DNA from: an uncultured Prevotellaceae bacterium
Lineage (GTDB): Bacteria > Bacteroidota > Bacteroidia > Bacteroidales > Bacteroidaceae
Length of the DNA: 38,237 bases
Direction of reading: 5' to 3'
Assembly (NCBI GenBank): GCA_902795605.1
Contig: CADBLU010000029.1
Location: forward strand, 1-38,237
The position numbers and the translations under genes were made by a program. Under the pieces are notes generated by a model, which saw only the letters and a program-made list of their open reading frames with translations, did not search any database and was not told where the DNA came from. Position 1 is the first letter of the stretch. Each line of letters starts with the position of its first letter. Shown one piece after another: positions 8,701-17,242 of this stretch.

Positions 8701-8773
8701 TATTTTTATGATTTCGATGTTTCGAAATCGTCCCTCGAGGTTGGTAGCATCCTGCACCAACCTCTTCTTTTTT
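8701..8773 (+). ncRNA. Candidate small RNA of about 73 nt
   Basis: A transcript from the promoter at 8663-8694 would begin near 8701 and end at the terminator at 8737-8773. It would hold an 8-bp hairpin (8710-8717 with 8722-8729, loop TGTT), a short linker (TCCCTC region) and the 9-bp terminator hairpin with U-tail. Promoter, structured body and terminator are all visible in order, which is what defines a free-standing sRNA gene. I do not recognise the family. Alternatives are a short leader or an attenuated transcript, with an ORF starting at ATG 8708. Confidence 0.55.
8737..8773 (+). terminator. Intrinsic terminator of the candidate small RNA
   Basis: GAGGTTGGT (8737-8745) pairs perfectly with ACCAACCTC (8756-8764) across a 10-nt loop, and TTCTTTTTT follows at 8765-8773. 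Confidence 0.8.
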
Positions 8774-8804
8774 GATCACCATGTCTGCCATGCTTCGCAC
8801 CTGC

Positions 8805-8860
8805 TTCTCCCTTCGGTCGATTGAAGATTGATTTCTCCCTCTGGTCGATTGGAGATTTCA
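8805..8860. repeat. 28-bp imperfect tandem duplication
   Basis: Two adjacent 28-bp copies begin TTCTCCCT at 8805 and 8833 and share GGTCGATTG near their middle, differing at a handful of positions. It lies 30 bp beyond the sRNA terminator. No function is apparent. Confidence 0.7.
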
Positions 8861-9010
8861 ACAATATGGGGGTAGTTCATCTAATTCCTCCAAGGTTTTG
8901 CATGCCTGTAAATAAAAAATTCCGTCTAATTATATGGCAATTATATGTTTCAGAACTATTCGCAGAACTGTTACAGTGCACCCCTCTATCGTTAATAAAT
9001 CCGAAAATTG

Positions 9011-9041
9011 TTGGGCTTCTGCTCTTTTTTGAGTAATTTTG
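9011..9041 (+). promoter_or_regulatory. Promoter of the ABC-F gene
   Basis: TTG at 9011-9013, a 20-bp spacer and TAATTTTG at 9034-9041 fit the Bacteroidetes consensus. The predicted start site near 9048 lies inside the upstream extension of the open frame, which supports ATG 9098 as the true start. Confidence 0.7.
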
Positions 9042-9097
9042 CCAAAAAGTTGGCGGGCATCGGCAAAGATGTCCCGTACAATCATGCTCATACGCCC

Positions 9098-11038
9098 ATG
9101 ATATCAGTAGAATCTCTCAAGGTGGAGTTTGGGGTGAAGCCCCTCTTCCATGACGCCAGTTTTGTCATTAACGACCGCGACAGGGTGGCCCTTGTCGGCA
9201 AGAACGGTGCCGGCAAGTCGACGCTGCTCAAGATCCTCTGCGGCCAGCAGAAGCCTACCTCCGGCCAGGTGTCGGTGCCCAGCGGCACGACCATCGGCTA
9301 TCTGCCGCAGGTGATGGTGCTTCAGGATGACACGACGGTGCGCGACGAGGCCCGCAAGGCTTTTGCCGGTCATGTGCGTCAGCGTGAGCGTCTCGAAGCG
9401 ATGCAGCGGGAGTTGTCTGAACGTACCGACTACGAGAGTGAGTCATACAACCAACTTGTTTCCCGTTTCACTATGGAGCACGACCGTTTCCAGATGATGG
9501 GTGGCGGCAACTATGAGGCCGGTCTTGAGCGGACGCTCACCGGTCTGGGTTTTGTCAGGAGCGACCTCGACCGTCCCACGTCGGAGTTCAGCGGCGGTTG
9601 GCGTATGCGTATCGAACTGGCGAAGATCCTGCTTCAGCGTCCCGACGTGCTGCTGCTCGACGAGCCCACCAACCATCTCGACATCGAGAGTATCCAGTGG
9701 CTCGAGCAGTTTCTCGCCACAGCCCCCTGTGCCGTGTTGCTGGTGAGCCACGACCGTGCCTTCATCAACAATGTGACCAACCGCACGCTGGAGATCACCT
9801 GTGGGCAGATTGTGGACTACAAGGTGAAATACGACCAGTATGTGGTGCTGCGTGCCGAGCGGCGCGAGCAGCAGATGCGTGCCTATGAGAACCAGCAGCG
9901 CGAGATAGCCGACATGAAAGAGTTTATCGAGCGCTTCCGCTACAAACCCACCAAGGCCGTGCAGGTGCAGAGCCGCATCAAGCAGTTGGCCAAGATTGTG
10001 CCCATAGAGATTGACGAGGTGGACAACTCCGCCATGCGGCTCAAGTTTCCGCCCTGCCTGCGCAGCGGCGATTTCCCCATCATCTGTGATGGTGTGCGCA
10101 AAGACTATGGCCATCACACGGTCTTCGACGGGGTGACGTTCACCATCCGCCGCGGTGAGAAGGTGGCTTTCGTGGGCAAGAACGGCGAAGGAAAGTCGAC
10201 ACTCGTGAAATGTATCATGGGCGAGATACCCTTTGAGGGCACCCTCAAGATCGGGCACAACGTGCAGATAGGCTATTTCGCACAGAACCAGGCGCAGATG
10301 CTCGATGAGAGCAAGACCGTCTACGACACCATCGACTATGTGGCCAAGGGCGACGTGCGCCTCCGCATCAACGATATCCTCGGTGCTTTCATGTTCGGCG
10401 GCGAGAACTCAGAGAAGAAAGTGAGCGTGCTCAGCGGCGGCGAGCGCAGCCGCCTGGCCATCATCCGCCTGCTGCTCGAGCCCGTCAACCTGCTCATCCT
10501 CGACGAGCCCACCAACCATCTCGACATGGCCTCCAAGGACGTGCTCAAGGAGGCTGTGAAGGCTTTCGACGGCACTGCCATCATCGTCTCGCACGACAGA
10601 GAGTTCCTCGACGGACTCGTCACCAAGGTCTATGAGTTCGGCGGCGGTAGGGTGAGGGAGCACCTCGGCGGCATCTACGACTTCCTGCGCCATCACCGCA
10701 TCGACTCGCTCAACCAGTTGGGCACCTCCTCTCCAGCGGCTCCTGCGCCCGTGGCCGAGGAGCCCGCCGCCCCTTCTGCCGCCAAGCAGAACTATGCCGA
10801 GCACCGCGAGCAGCAGAAACGGCTCCGCAAGGCGGAGAAAGACGTGAAGCAGTGTGAGGCGCGCATCGAATCGATGGAGAAGCGCCTCGGCGAGCTCGAT
10901 GAAGTGCTGTGCACCCCTGAGGGAGCGTCGGACATGCAGCTCGTCACCGAATACACGTCGACCAAGAAAGCCCTCGACGAGGAGATAGCACGCTGGGAGG
11001 AAGCCTCTCTCCTGCTTGAAGAATTGCAACAAACCTAA
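9098..11038 (+). CDS. ABC-F family ATP-binding protein
   Basis: The product has 646 residues from the ATG at 9098; the longer open frame from 9008 would cover the promoter. It contains two ABC cassettes with no membrane segment. Cassette 1 has Walker A GKNGAGKST (34-42), signature FSGGW and Walker B VLLLDEPTNHLD. Cassette 2 has GKNGEGKST, LSGGERSRL and LLILDEPTNHLD. Between them is the interdomain linker with many charged residues. The C-terminus (about 570-646) is a predicted coiled coil after an Ala/Pro-rich hinge. ABC-F proteins act on the ribosome as translation factors or antibiotic-resistance factors; this domain layout resembles housekeeping Uup/YdiF-like members more than a dedicated resistance protein, which is inference. 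The M13 peptidase gene follows after 22 bp and may be co-transcribed. Confidence 0.92.
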   Translation: MISVESLKVEFGVKPLFHDASFVINDRDRVALVGKNGAGKSTLLKILCGQQKPTSGQVSVPSGTTIGYLPQVMVLQDDTTVRDEARKAFAGHVRQRERLEAMQRELSERTDYESESYNQLVSRFTMEHDRFQMMGGGNYEAGLERTLTGLGFVRSDLDRPTSEFSGGWRMRIELAKILLQRPDVLLLDEPTNHLDIESIQWLEQFLATAPCAVLLVSHDRAFINNVTNRTLEITCGQIVDYKVKYDQYVVLRAERREQQMRAYENQQREIADMKEFIERFRYKPTKAVQVQSRIKQLAKIVPIEIDEVDNSAMRLKFPPCLRSGDFPIICDGVRKDYGHHTVFDGVTFTIRRGEKVAFVGKNGEGKSTLVKCIMGEIPFEGTLKIGHNVQIGYFAQNQAQMLDESKTVYDTIDYVAKGDVRLRINDILGAFMFGGENSEKKVSVLSGGERSRLAIIRLLLEPVNLLILDEPTNHLDMASKDVLKEAVKAFDGTAIIVSHDREFLDGLVTKVYEFGGGRVREHLGGIYDFLRHHRIDSLNQLGTSSPAAPAPVAEEPAAPSAAKQNYAEHREQQKRLRKAEKDVKQCEARIESMEKRLGELDEVLCTPEGASDMQLVTEYTSTKKALDEEIARWEEASLLLEELQQT

Positions 11039-11060
11039 ATCACATAAAAACCTTTTGATA

Positions 11061-13100
11061 ATGAAAATAAAGACCATCATCCCAATCATGGCTATGGCGG
11101 CAAGCATCATGCCGGTCTATGGCCAGGGCCCGCTCAGTTCGGGCATTCCTTTGAGCAACCTCGACCGCTCGTGCAGTCCCGGCGCCGACTTCTACCAGTT
11201 TGCCTGCGGCGGATGGGTAAAAGCCAATCCCCTGCCGGCCGCCTATTCACGCTTCGGCAGTTTCGACCGGCTCCAGCAGGACAACAACGAGCGCATCAAC
11301 GGCATCCTCACCGAGTTGCAGCGCAATAAGTATGCCACCGGGACCGTGGAGCAGAAACTGAGCGACATCTATCAGTTGGCGATGGACTCTGTGCGGCGCA
11401 ACCGCGACGGCGTGAAGCCCGTGTTGCCCCTGATCAAGGAGATAGAGAGCTGCAAGACCAAGCACGCGCTGATGAAGCTGCAGCAGAAATACATTGCCTT
11501 TGGCATCGGCAAACCCTTCAGTACCTATTTCGGTGCCGACGAGAAAGACGCGAAATGGAACATCCTCAACATCAACCAGAGCGGACTGACCCTGCGGCAG
11601 AAGGAATATTACCTCGACAACGATGTGGCCACCACCGCCATCAGGGAAGCCTATAAGAAACATGTTACCAAGATGTTCCGACTCTTCGGCTTCAGCCAGA
11701 AGGCCGCCCTTCTCAAGATGAACGACGTGCTCAACGTGGAGACCCGTCTGGCCACCGTGTCGAAGTCGCGTACTGAGCTGCGCGACGTGGAGGCCAACTA
11801 CAACAAGATGACTCTCGTGGAGTTTGAGCAGCGCTATCCCCATCTCGTGCTCTCCGAACTGATGGAGGCCGAGGGGGTGAGTGCCGACTGCTACAAGTCG
11901 ATGGTCGTGGGCCAGCCCGACTTCCTCGCCGGCGCCGATGCCCTGTGGGCAGACATCACCCCCGCCCAACTCAAGTCGTATATGGAGTGGGACGTCATCA
12001 ACTCGAGTGCCGAACTGCTCAGCGATGAGGTGGAGGCCGAACATTTCGACTTCTTCGGCAAGACCATGTCGGGACGCAAGGAGAACCACCCGCGCTGGAA
12101 GCGTGCCACCTCGATGGTGCAGGGTCTCCTGGGTGAGTCGCTCGGCAAAATTTATGTGGAGAAATACTTCCCCGCCGCCGCCAAGCAGCGCATGGAGAAC
12201 CTCGTGAAGAACCTGCAGGTGGCCTTGGCCGAGCGTATCCAGGCCCAGGACTGGATGGACGACGCCACCAAGAAAAACGCCCTCGACAAACTCAACACCT
12301 TCTATGTGAAGGTGGGCTACCCCAATAAATGGAAAGATGTCAGCGGCATGAAGGTGGACCCCTCCAAGACCTATTATGAGAACGTGATGGCCTGCCACAA
12401 GTATCTGCATGAGTGGAACCTCGAGCAGAAGGCCGGCAAACCTGTGGACCGCGACGAGTGGCACATGACACCTCAGACCGTCAATGCCTATTACAATCCC
12501 ACGACCAATGAGATTTGCTTCCCCGCAGGCATCCTGCAGGTGCCCTTCTTCGACATGACTGCCGACGATGCCTTCAACTATGGCGCTATCGGCGTGGTCA
12601 TCGGCCATGAGATGACTCACGGCTTCGACGACCAGGGCCGCCACTACGACAAGGACGGCAACATGACCGACTGGTGGACGGAGAACGACGGCAAGATGTT
12701 TGCCGAGCGTGCAGACAAGTACGCCGACTTCTTCTCCGCAATCAAGGTGCTGCCCGACCTCAATGCCAACGGCAAACTGACTCTCGGTGAGAACCTCGCC
12801 GACCACGGCGGTCTGCAGGTGGCCTTCTACGCGCTGAAGAACGCCATGAAGGACACTCCGCTGGCCACCATCGACGGCTTCACCCCCGAGCAGCGCTTCT
12901 TCCTGGCTTATGCCGGCGTTTGGGCCAACAACATCACCGAGGCCGAGATACGCAACCGCACGAAGAGCGACCCCCATTCACTGGGTAAATACCGTGTCAA
13001 CGGGGCTCTCCCACATATCGACATGTGGTATGACGCCTTTGGCATCCAGCCCTCCGACAAGATGTATGTGCCCAAAGAGGAGCGACTGAGCCTCTGGTGA
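11061..13100 (+). CDS. M13 family zinc metallopeptidase (neprilysin/PepO-like), copy 1
   Basis: The product has 679 residues from the ATG at 11061, chosen because it starts a signal peptide (MKIKTIIPIMAMAASIMPVYG). The frame stays open further upstream but overlaps the ABC-F end. The M13 hallmarks are all present: 'GADFYQFACGGWVKANP' near the N-terminus, NAYYNPTTNEICFPAGILQ, the zinc site HEMTH (516-520), GENLADHGG with the third zinc ligand Glu577 and Asp581, and a C-terminus ending in Trp. The family consists of oligopeptidases acting outside the cytoplasm; in Bacteroidetes they are likely periplasmic or surface peptide-trimming enzymes. A second M13 gene lies at 27124-29148 in a different operon. 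Confidence 0.93.
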   Translation: MKIKTIIPIMAMAASIMPVYGQGPLSSGIPLSNLDRSCSPGADFYQFACGGWVKANPLPAAYSRFGSFDRLQQDNNERINGILTELQRNKYATGTVEQKLSDIYQLAMDSVRRNRDGVKPVLPLIKEIESCKTKHALMKLQQKYIAFGIGKPFSTYFGADEKDAKWNILNINQSGLTLRQKEYYLDNDVATTAIREAYKKHVTKMFRLFGFSQKAALLKMNDVLNVETRLATVSKSRTELRDVEANYNKMTLVEFEQRYPHLVLSELMEAEGVSADCYKSMVVGQPDFLAGADALWADITPAQLKSYMEWDVINSSAELLSDEVEAEHFDFFGKTMSGRKENHPRWKRATSMVQGLLGESLGKIYVEKYFPAAAKQRMENLVKNLQVALAERIQAQDWMDDATKKNALDKLNTFYVKVGYPNKWKDVSGMKVDPSKTYYENVMACHKYLHEWNLEQKAGKPVDRDEWHMTPQTVNAYYNPTTNEICFPAGILQVPFFDMTADDAFNYGAIGVVIGHEMTHGFDDQGRHYDKDGNMTDWWTENDGKMFAERADKYADFFSAIKVLPDLNANGKLTLGENLADHGGLQVAFYALKNAMKDTPLATIDGFTPEQRFFLAYAGVWANNITEAEIRNRTKSDPHSLGKYRVNGALPHIDMWYDAFGIQPSDKMYVPKEERLSLW

Positions 13101-13117
13101 GAATCTTCCTGGGAGCC

Positions 13118-13180
13118 CTAGGAACCCTAGGAATACTAGGAATCCTAGAGCCCCTAGGAAAACTAGGCCCCCTAGGCCCT
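13118..13180. repeat. 9-bp-period tandem array (core CTAGG)
   Basis: Seven exact 9-nt units, each beginning CTAG (CTAGGAACC, CTAGGAATA, CTAGGAATC, CTAGAGCCC, CTAGGAAAA, CTAGGCCCC, CTAGGCCCT), begin 17 bp after the M13 stop codon and end 31 bp before metA. The core is palindromic while the other five positions vary. Confidence 0.9.
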
Positions 13181-13211
13181 CAATCTAATAAGAATATCAA
13201 AAAGAACAATC

Positions 13212-14129
13212 ATGCCACTCAGAATCCCCGACCGTCTTCCGGCCATTGAACTGCTGAAGCAGGAGAATATCTTCGTGATGGACGACACGCGCGCCCACAG
13301 CCAGGATATCCGTCCGCTTCGCATCGTGATCCTCAACCTCATGCCGCTGAAGATTACCACGGAGACCGACCTCATCCGCCTGCTCTCCAACACCCCCCTA
13401 CAGTTGGAGGTGTCTTTCATGAAACTCAAGAGTCACACCCCCAAGAACACGCCCATCGCCCACATGATGATGTTCTACAAGGATTTCGATATCCTCAGGA
13501 AGCAGAAGTTCGACGGGATGATCATCACGGGTGCCCCGGTGGAGCAGTTGGATTATGAGCAGGTGTCCTACTGGGAGGAGTTGCGCCAGATTTTCGACTG
13601 GGCCCGCACCAACGTCACCAGTACCCTCTTCATCTGTTGGGCGGCACAGGCCGGACTGTTTTACCACTATGGCGTGCCTAAATATCCGTTGGAGAAGAAA
13701 ATGTTCGGGGTCTTCAGACAATATCCCGTCAGTACACGGCTGCCCATCTTCCGGGGATTCGACGATGTGTTCTACATGCCCCACAGCCGCCATTCCGAGG
13801 TGCGGCGTGAAGACATCGAGCGTATCGAGGGACTGGATATTATCGCTGAGTCGCCTGAGAACGGCGTGAGTATTGTGATGGCCCGCGGTGGGCGCGAGTT
13901 CTTCATCACCGGCCACCTGGAGTATGCGCCCGACACCCTCGGCAACGAATACCGGCGCGATGTGGGCATCCGCGACGATGTGGGCGTGCCCTGCAACTAC
14001 TTTCCCAACGATGACCCCACACAACCTCCCGTGGTGAAGTGGCGTGCCCATGCCAACCTGCTCTACAACAACTGGATCAACTACTACGTCTATCAGGCGA
14101 CACCCTATAATATTGACGACATCAAGTAG
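13212..14129 (+). CDS. metA: Homoserine O-acyltransferase MetA, predicted acetyl-CoA type
   Basis: The product has 305 residues and matches the MetA (HTS) family along its whole length, with start MPLRIPDRLPA. The catalytic Cys142 sits in FICWAAQAG, and the His-x-Glu of the triad in GHLEY. It activates homoserine for methionine synthesis in the cytoplasm. In this family residue 111 sets the acyl donor: Gly in the E. coli succinyl enzyme and Glu in acetyl-using enzymes. Here TGAPVEQ places Glu at exactly position 111, so homoserine O-acetyltransferase activity is predicted despite the usual 'succinyltransferase' name. It follows the CTAG array and has no clear promoter of its own. I saw no SAM riboswitch upstream. 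Confidence 0.93.
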   Translation: MPLRIPDRLPAIELLKQENIFVMDDTRAHSQDIRPLRIVILNLMPLKITTETDLIRLLSNTPLQLEVSFMKLKSHTPKNTPIAHMMMFYKDFDILRKQKFDGMIITGAPVEQLDYEQVSYWEELRQIFDWARTNVTSTLFICWAAQAGLFYHYGVPKYPLEKKMFGVFRQYPVSTRLPIFRGFDDVFYMPHSRHSEVRREDIERIEGLDIIAESPENGVSIVMARGGREFFITGHLEYAPDTLGNEYRRDVGIRDDVGVPCNYFPNDDPTQPPVVKWRAHANLLYNNWINYYVYQATPYNIDDIK

Positions 14130-14186
14130 TAACCACGAAATCAAATAGTAGCAGACAAAAAGACCTTGACAGTGCATCCCGCGGAA

Positions 14187-16097
14187 ATGATCCCTCTCGA
14201 ACTCCTTGCACCCGCTAAAAACCTGGAATGCGGTATCGCCGCCATCGACCATGGCGCCGATGCTGTGTATATCGGCGCACCGCAGTTTGGGGCGAGGGCC
14301 GCGGCCGTCAACAGCATCGATGACATTGCCGCGCTCTGCCGCTATGCACACCGCTACCGTGCCCGTGTCTATGTCACTGTCAACACGCTGGTCTACGACC
14401 AGGAACTGGCGGCCGCCAGACAATTGGTGGACGACCTGTGCGCTATAGGGGTGGACGCCCTCCTCGTGCAGGACATGGCCCTCGTGGGTATGGCGGCTGA
14501 GGCTGCCGCACGTCATCAGCGTCCCTTGGCGCTCCATGCCAGTACGCAGACCGACAACCGCTCTGCGGCGAAGGTCCGCTGGTTGGGCAGCATGGGCTTC
14601 AGCAGGGTGGTGCTGGCACGCGAAGTGTCGCTGGCTCAGATGGCCGCCATCCACCGTGAGGTGCCTGAAGTGGAGTTGGAAGCCTTTGTCCACGGTGCCC
14701 TTTGTGTGAGCTATTCGGGCGTGTGCTACGCGTCGCAATACTGCTTCTCACGCAGTGCCAACAGGGGCGAGTGCGCGCAGTTCTGCCGGCTGAAATTCGC
14801 CCTCACCGATGCTGCAGGCCATCCCGTAGACCGTCAGCGCCATTGGCTGTCGCTGCGTGATATGTGCCGCATCGACCACCTGGCAGAGATGGCCGATGCC
14901 GGTGTCACCTCATTCAAGATAGAGGGGCGCCTGAAGGATGTCGCCTATGTGAAGAATGTGGTGGCTGCCTACAGTCAGGCACTCGATAAAGTGGTGGCCC
15001 GTTCTGGTGGCCGATACCGTCGCAGTTCGCTCGGCAGCAGCGCCGTGTCGTTTGCCCCCAACCTCCAGAAAACATTCAACCGCGGATTCACACCCTATTT
15101 CCTCCTCAGCGACGACGATGAGGTGGCATCGCTCGACACCCCCAAGGCATTGGGAGAATATGTGGGGCGGGTGAAGGAAGTGGGCCGCGACTCCTTCAGC
15201 GTGGCTGGCTTGGCCTCCTTTGCCAACGGCGACGGCCTCTGCTTCTTTGATGCGGCGCATGAGTTGCAGGGATTCAGGGTCAACCGTGCCGAAGGCAACC
15301 GTATCTACCCTCAACGGATGCCACGGCAGATGCGCCAAGGGTTGCCGCTCTACCGCAATGCCGATGCCGCCTTCGACAAAATCCTTGCTCGTCCGACGGC
15401 AGACCGGCGCATTCCGCTGAGCCTCGAATTGCGCTTGTTCGAGAAAGGTATCTCGCTTAATGCCACTGTCTTAAAGACAGATATTCAAGTGACGGTGGAG
15501 AAAGAAATTCCCCATGAACAGGCGCGGCAGTCGCAGGCGGAGAACATGCGACGGCAGATGAGCCGCCTCGGCGGCACTGTCTATCAGGCGGCCGACATCG
15601 TCATCGACGACGACACATCGCAGTGCTTTGTCGCCTCGAGTGTGCTGGCCGATCTGCGCCGGCAGATGGTGGAGGCCCTCGACGTGCTGTTGGCGGCCAT
15701 GCCTCAGTCGCGTGCCCACCACACTGGTCCCGACGCCAGTGCCACGCCGATGCGCGAGGTGCCCGCACCGCCTCCCGCGGCAGAAGAGTATCAGCGCTAT
15801 CCCTACCTCTACAACATCGCCAACAGGCAGGCCGCCGACTTCTATGCCGCCCTCGGAGAGATGCCTGATGGCAGGGCCTTCGAACGGGGCAATGTGCGCT
15901 CTGCCGACGGCCAGCAGCCGCCACTGCTCATGCAGTGCCGCCATTGCATCCGCCGCCTGCTGGGCTATTGCCGCCGCCGTGGCGAAGTCTCTGCTCCCTG
16001 GCGTGAACCCCTTTTCCTGGCGCTTCCCGACGGACGCCGCTTCCGGTTGCAGTTTGATTGTAAGAAATGTCAGATGAACGTCTATGCCGACAGTTAA
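14187..16097 (+). CDS. U32 family protein, RlhA-like (predicted rRNA cytidine hydroxylation)
   Basis: The product has 636 residues from ATG 14187 (MIPLELLAPAKNLECGIAAI); TTG and GTG codons upstream in frame are less likely starts. The N-terminal half is a U32 domain with the family signature around 'FVHGALCVSYSGVCYASQY' and RSANRGECAQFCR, whose cysteines are typical of the family. The second half resembles DUF3656 (collagenase-like), and the C-terminus carries CRHC and CKKC pairs (about 590-630) that may bind metal. E. coli RlhA, with the same U32 plus DUF3656 layout, makes 5-hydroxycytidine in 23S rRNA; shorter U32 proteins act on tRNA. 'Peptidase' is a historical label. The stop overlaps the next gene by 14 bp, so the two are likely co-translated. 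Confidence 0.85.
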   Translation: MIPLELLAPAKNLECGIAAIDHGADAVYIGAPQFGARAAAVNSIDDIAALCRYAHRYRARVYVTVNTLVYDQELAAARQLVDDLCAIGVDALLVQDMALVGMAAEAAARHQRPLALHASTQTDNRSAAKVRWLGSMGFSRVVLAREVSLAQMAAIHREVPEVELEAFVHGALCVSYSGVCYASQYCFSRSANRGECAQFCRLKFALTDAAGHPVDRQRHWLSLRDMCRIDHLAEMADAGVTSFKIEGRLKDVAYVKNVVAAYSQALDKVVARSGGRYRRSSLGSSAVSFAPNLQKTFNRGFTPYFLLSDDDEVASLDTPKALGEYVGRVKEVGRDSFSVAGLASFANGDGLCFFDAAHELQGFRVNRAEGNRIYPQRMPRQMRQGLPLYRNADAAFDKILARPTADRRIPLSLELRLFEKGISLNATVLKTDIQVTVEKEIPHEQARQSQAENMRRQMSRLGGTVYQAADIVIDDDTSQCFVASSVLADLRRQMVEALDVLLAAMPQSRAHHTGPDASATPMREVPAPPPAAEEYQRYPYLYNIANRQAADFYAALGEMPDGRAFERGNVRSADGQQPPLLMQCRHCIRRLLGYCRRRGEVSAPWREPLFLALPDGRRFRLQFDCKKCQMNVYADS

Positions 16098-17079
16098 ACG
16101 AATCCTCCTGTTGCTGTTGCTGGTGGCCGTTGCCTCCGGCTGCTATCGCCGTCAGGTGTCCTTGACCAGGCCTGCCGCCATCGAACTCACTGACCATCAG
16201 CTCGACTCCATCGTTTTTGCTGAAACACACCACTATTCGCAGAACTATAATTTCGTGGTGAGTTCCGACTCGCTGTCGCTTGTCAATCAGATGCCCGAGG
16301 AGGCGGTGAGCAATCTGCCCACCGACTCGTTCACCGTGAAGAAGAACGAGCGACTCGCCGTGGCAGACATCCGCATCATGCCCAACGACTCCGTCGACTC
16401 GGTGTGGGTGCAACTCGCTCATGCGACAGGCAACTTCGGATGGATTCATGAGAGCGAGATGCTCGACAACGTGGAGCCCGACGACCCTATCTCGCAGTTC
16501 ATCTCCTTCTTCTCCGATGAGCACCGCCTCATCTTCCTCGTGGCCTTCGTGGTCATCCTCTTCGTCTACGGCATGAGAAAACTGATGCGCCGCAATGCCT
16601 TCATCGTGCATTTCCGCGACATCGCCACCTTCTATCCCACGCTGCTCGCCGTGGTGGTGGCCATCTCAGCCACCCTCTATTCCAGCATACAGATGTTCGC
16701 CCCCGACGACTGGCGTGAGTTCTATTTCCATCCCTCGCTCAATCCCTTCTCGCTGACGGGACTGCTGCGGCTGTTCATCGCATCGGTGTGGGCCATCCTC
16801 ATCGTGGGCATCGCCGCTGTCGACGACACCTTCCGGCATCTTCCCGTGGCCGACGGTGTGCTCTACCTCTTCGGACTGGGAGGTATCTGCGCCGTCAACT
16901 ACATCGTTTTTACCATCTCCACCCTCTATTATGTGGGCTATCTGCTGCTCCTGGCCTATGCCGGCTTCGCCTTCTGGCGCTATCTCACCCAGACGATGAG
17001 CAAATACATCTGCGGCAACTGCGGCAAGCAGATCAAGCACAAGGGCAGATGTCCGCATTGCGGCGCCGTGAACGAGTGA
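16084..17079 (+). CDS. Lipoprotein-like SH3b / multi-pass membrane / zinc-ribbon protein of unknown function
   Basis: The product has 331 residues. A signal sequence ends in a lipobox (VASGC, Cys20). Residues about 85-140 look like a bacterial SH3 domain ('VADIRIMPNDSVDSVWVQL', then GWIHESEML). Four or five hydrophobic segments follow between about 145 and 310. The C-terminal 25 residues form a zinc ribbon, CGNCGKQIKHKGRCPHCG. If the lipid anchor is real, the SH3b part would face the periplasm and the zinc ribbon the cytoplasm or periplasm depending on segment number. It overlaps the U32 gene by 14 bp. It directly precedes the actin/tubulin-like cluster, but a CTAG array and a separate promoter lie between. 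I do not recognise a named family and give no function. Confidence 0.8.
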   Translation: MPTVKRILLLLLLVAVASGCYRRQVSLTRPAAIELTDHQLDSIVFAETHHYSQNYNFVVSSDSLSLVNQMPEEAVSNLPTDSFTVKKNERLAVADIRIMPNDSVDSVWVQLAHATGNFGWIHESEMLDNVEPDDPISQFISFFSDEHRLIFLVAFVVILFVYGMRKLMRRNAFIVHFRDIATFYPTLLAVVVAISATLYSSIQMFAPDDWREFYFHPSLNPFSLTGLLRLFIASVWAILIVGIAAVDDTFRHLPVADGVLYLFGLGGICAVNYIVFTISTLYYVGYLLLLAYAGFAFWRYLTQTMSKYICGNCGKQIKHKGRCPHCGAVNE

Positions 17080-17097
17080 GAGGAAGCTCTTGATAAT

Positions 17098-17169
17098 CTA
17101 GAAATCCTAGGAATCCTAGGGATTCTAGGAAAACTAGGAATTCTAGAAAATCTAGGAATTCTAGAAAAT
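17098..17169. repeat. 9-bp-period tandem array (core CTAG)
   Basis: Eight exact 9-nt units start with CTAG (CTAGAAATC, CTAGGAATC, CTAGGGATT, CTAGGAAAA, CTAGGAATT, CTAGAAAAT, CTAGGAATT, CTAGAAAAT) and then decay into CCCAG units to about 17189. The array begins 18 bp after the zinc-ribbon protein stop and ends upstream of the next promoter. Confidence 0.9.
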
Positions 17170-17210
17170 CCCAGGAAATCCCAGAAAAGCGCATTAATCT
17201 TATAAAATCG

Positions 17211-17242
17211 TTTCGCTTTCTCATCATTATTTCGTAATTTTG
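17211..17242 (+). promoter_or_regulatory. Promoter of the VWA/tubulin/actin-like operon
   Basis: TAATTTTG at 17235-17242 is an exact -7 match; a TTTCG at 17211-17215, 19 bp upstream, is an imperfect -33 box. It is 58 bp before the ATG at 17301 and no other promoter is evident before the next four genes. Confidence 0.6.

Larger units (their letters stand above)
8470..9097. other. AT-rich intergenic region between divergent operons
   Basis: This 628-bp gap holds the pectinase promoter, a complete promoter-to-terminator unit for a small RNA (8663-8773), a 28-bp imperfect tandem duplication (8805-8860) and the ABC-F promoter (9011-9041). The stretch 8861-9010 is AT-rich and I see no gene in it. 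An ORF at 8821-9036 starts on TTG, overlaps the ABC-F promoter and has no recognisable features, so I left it out. A 38-codon ORF starting at 8708 would run through the terminator hairpin and is probably spurious. Confidence 0.6.

Noticed and set aside
9008-9097. N-terminal extension of the ABC-F protein
   Set aside because: It would start on TTG and cover the promoter boxes at 9011-9041; the ABC domain begins normally at MISVESLKVEFG.
11247-12977. 576-codon open frame antisense to the first M13 peptidase
   Set aside because: The sense frame has complete M13 motifs and a signal peptide. The antisense frame is rich in Val, His, Gly and Leu, as expected when high-GC sense codons are read backwards.
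13100-13211. SAM riboswitch upstream of metA
   Set aside because: The gap is filled by the CTAG array and an AT-rich leader; no riboswitch core is recognisable.
13398-14738. 446-codon antisense frame across metA and the U32 gene
   Set aside because: It spans two well-supported genes on the other strand and shows no family motifs.
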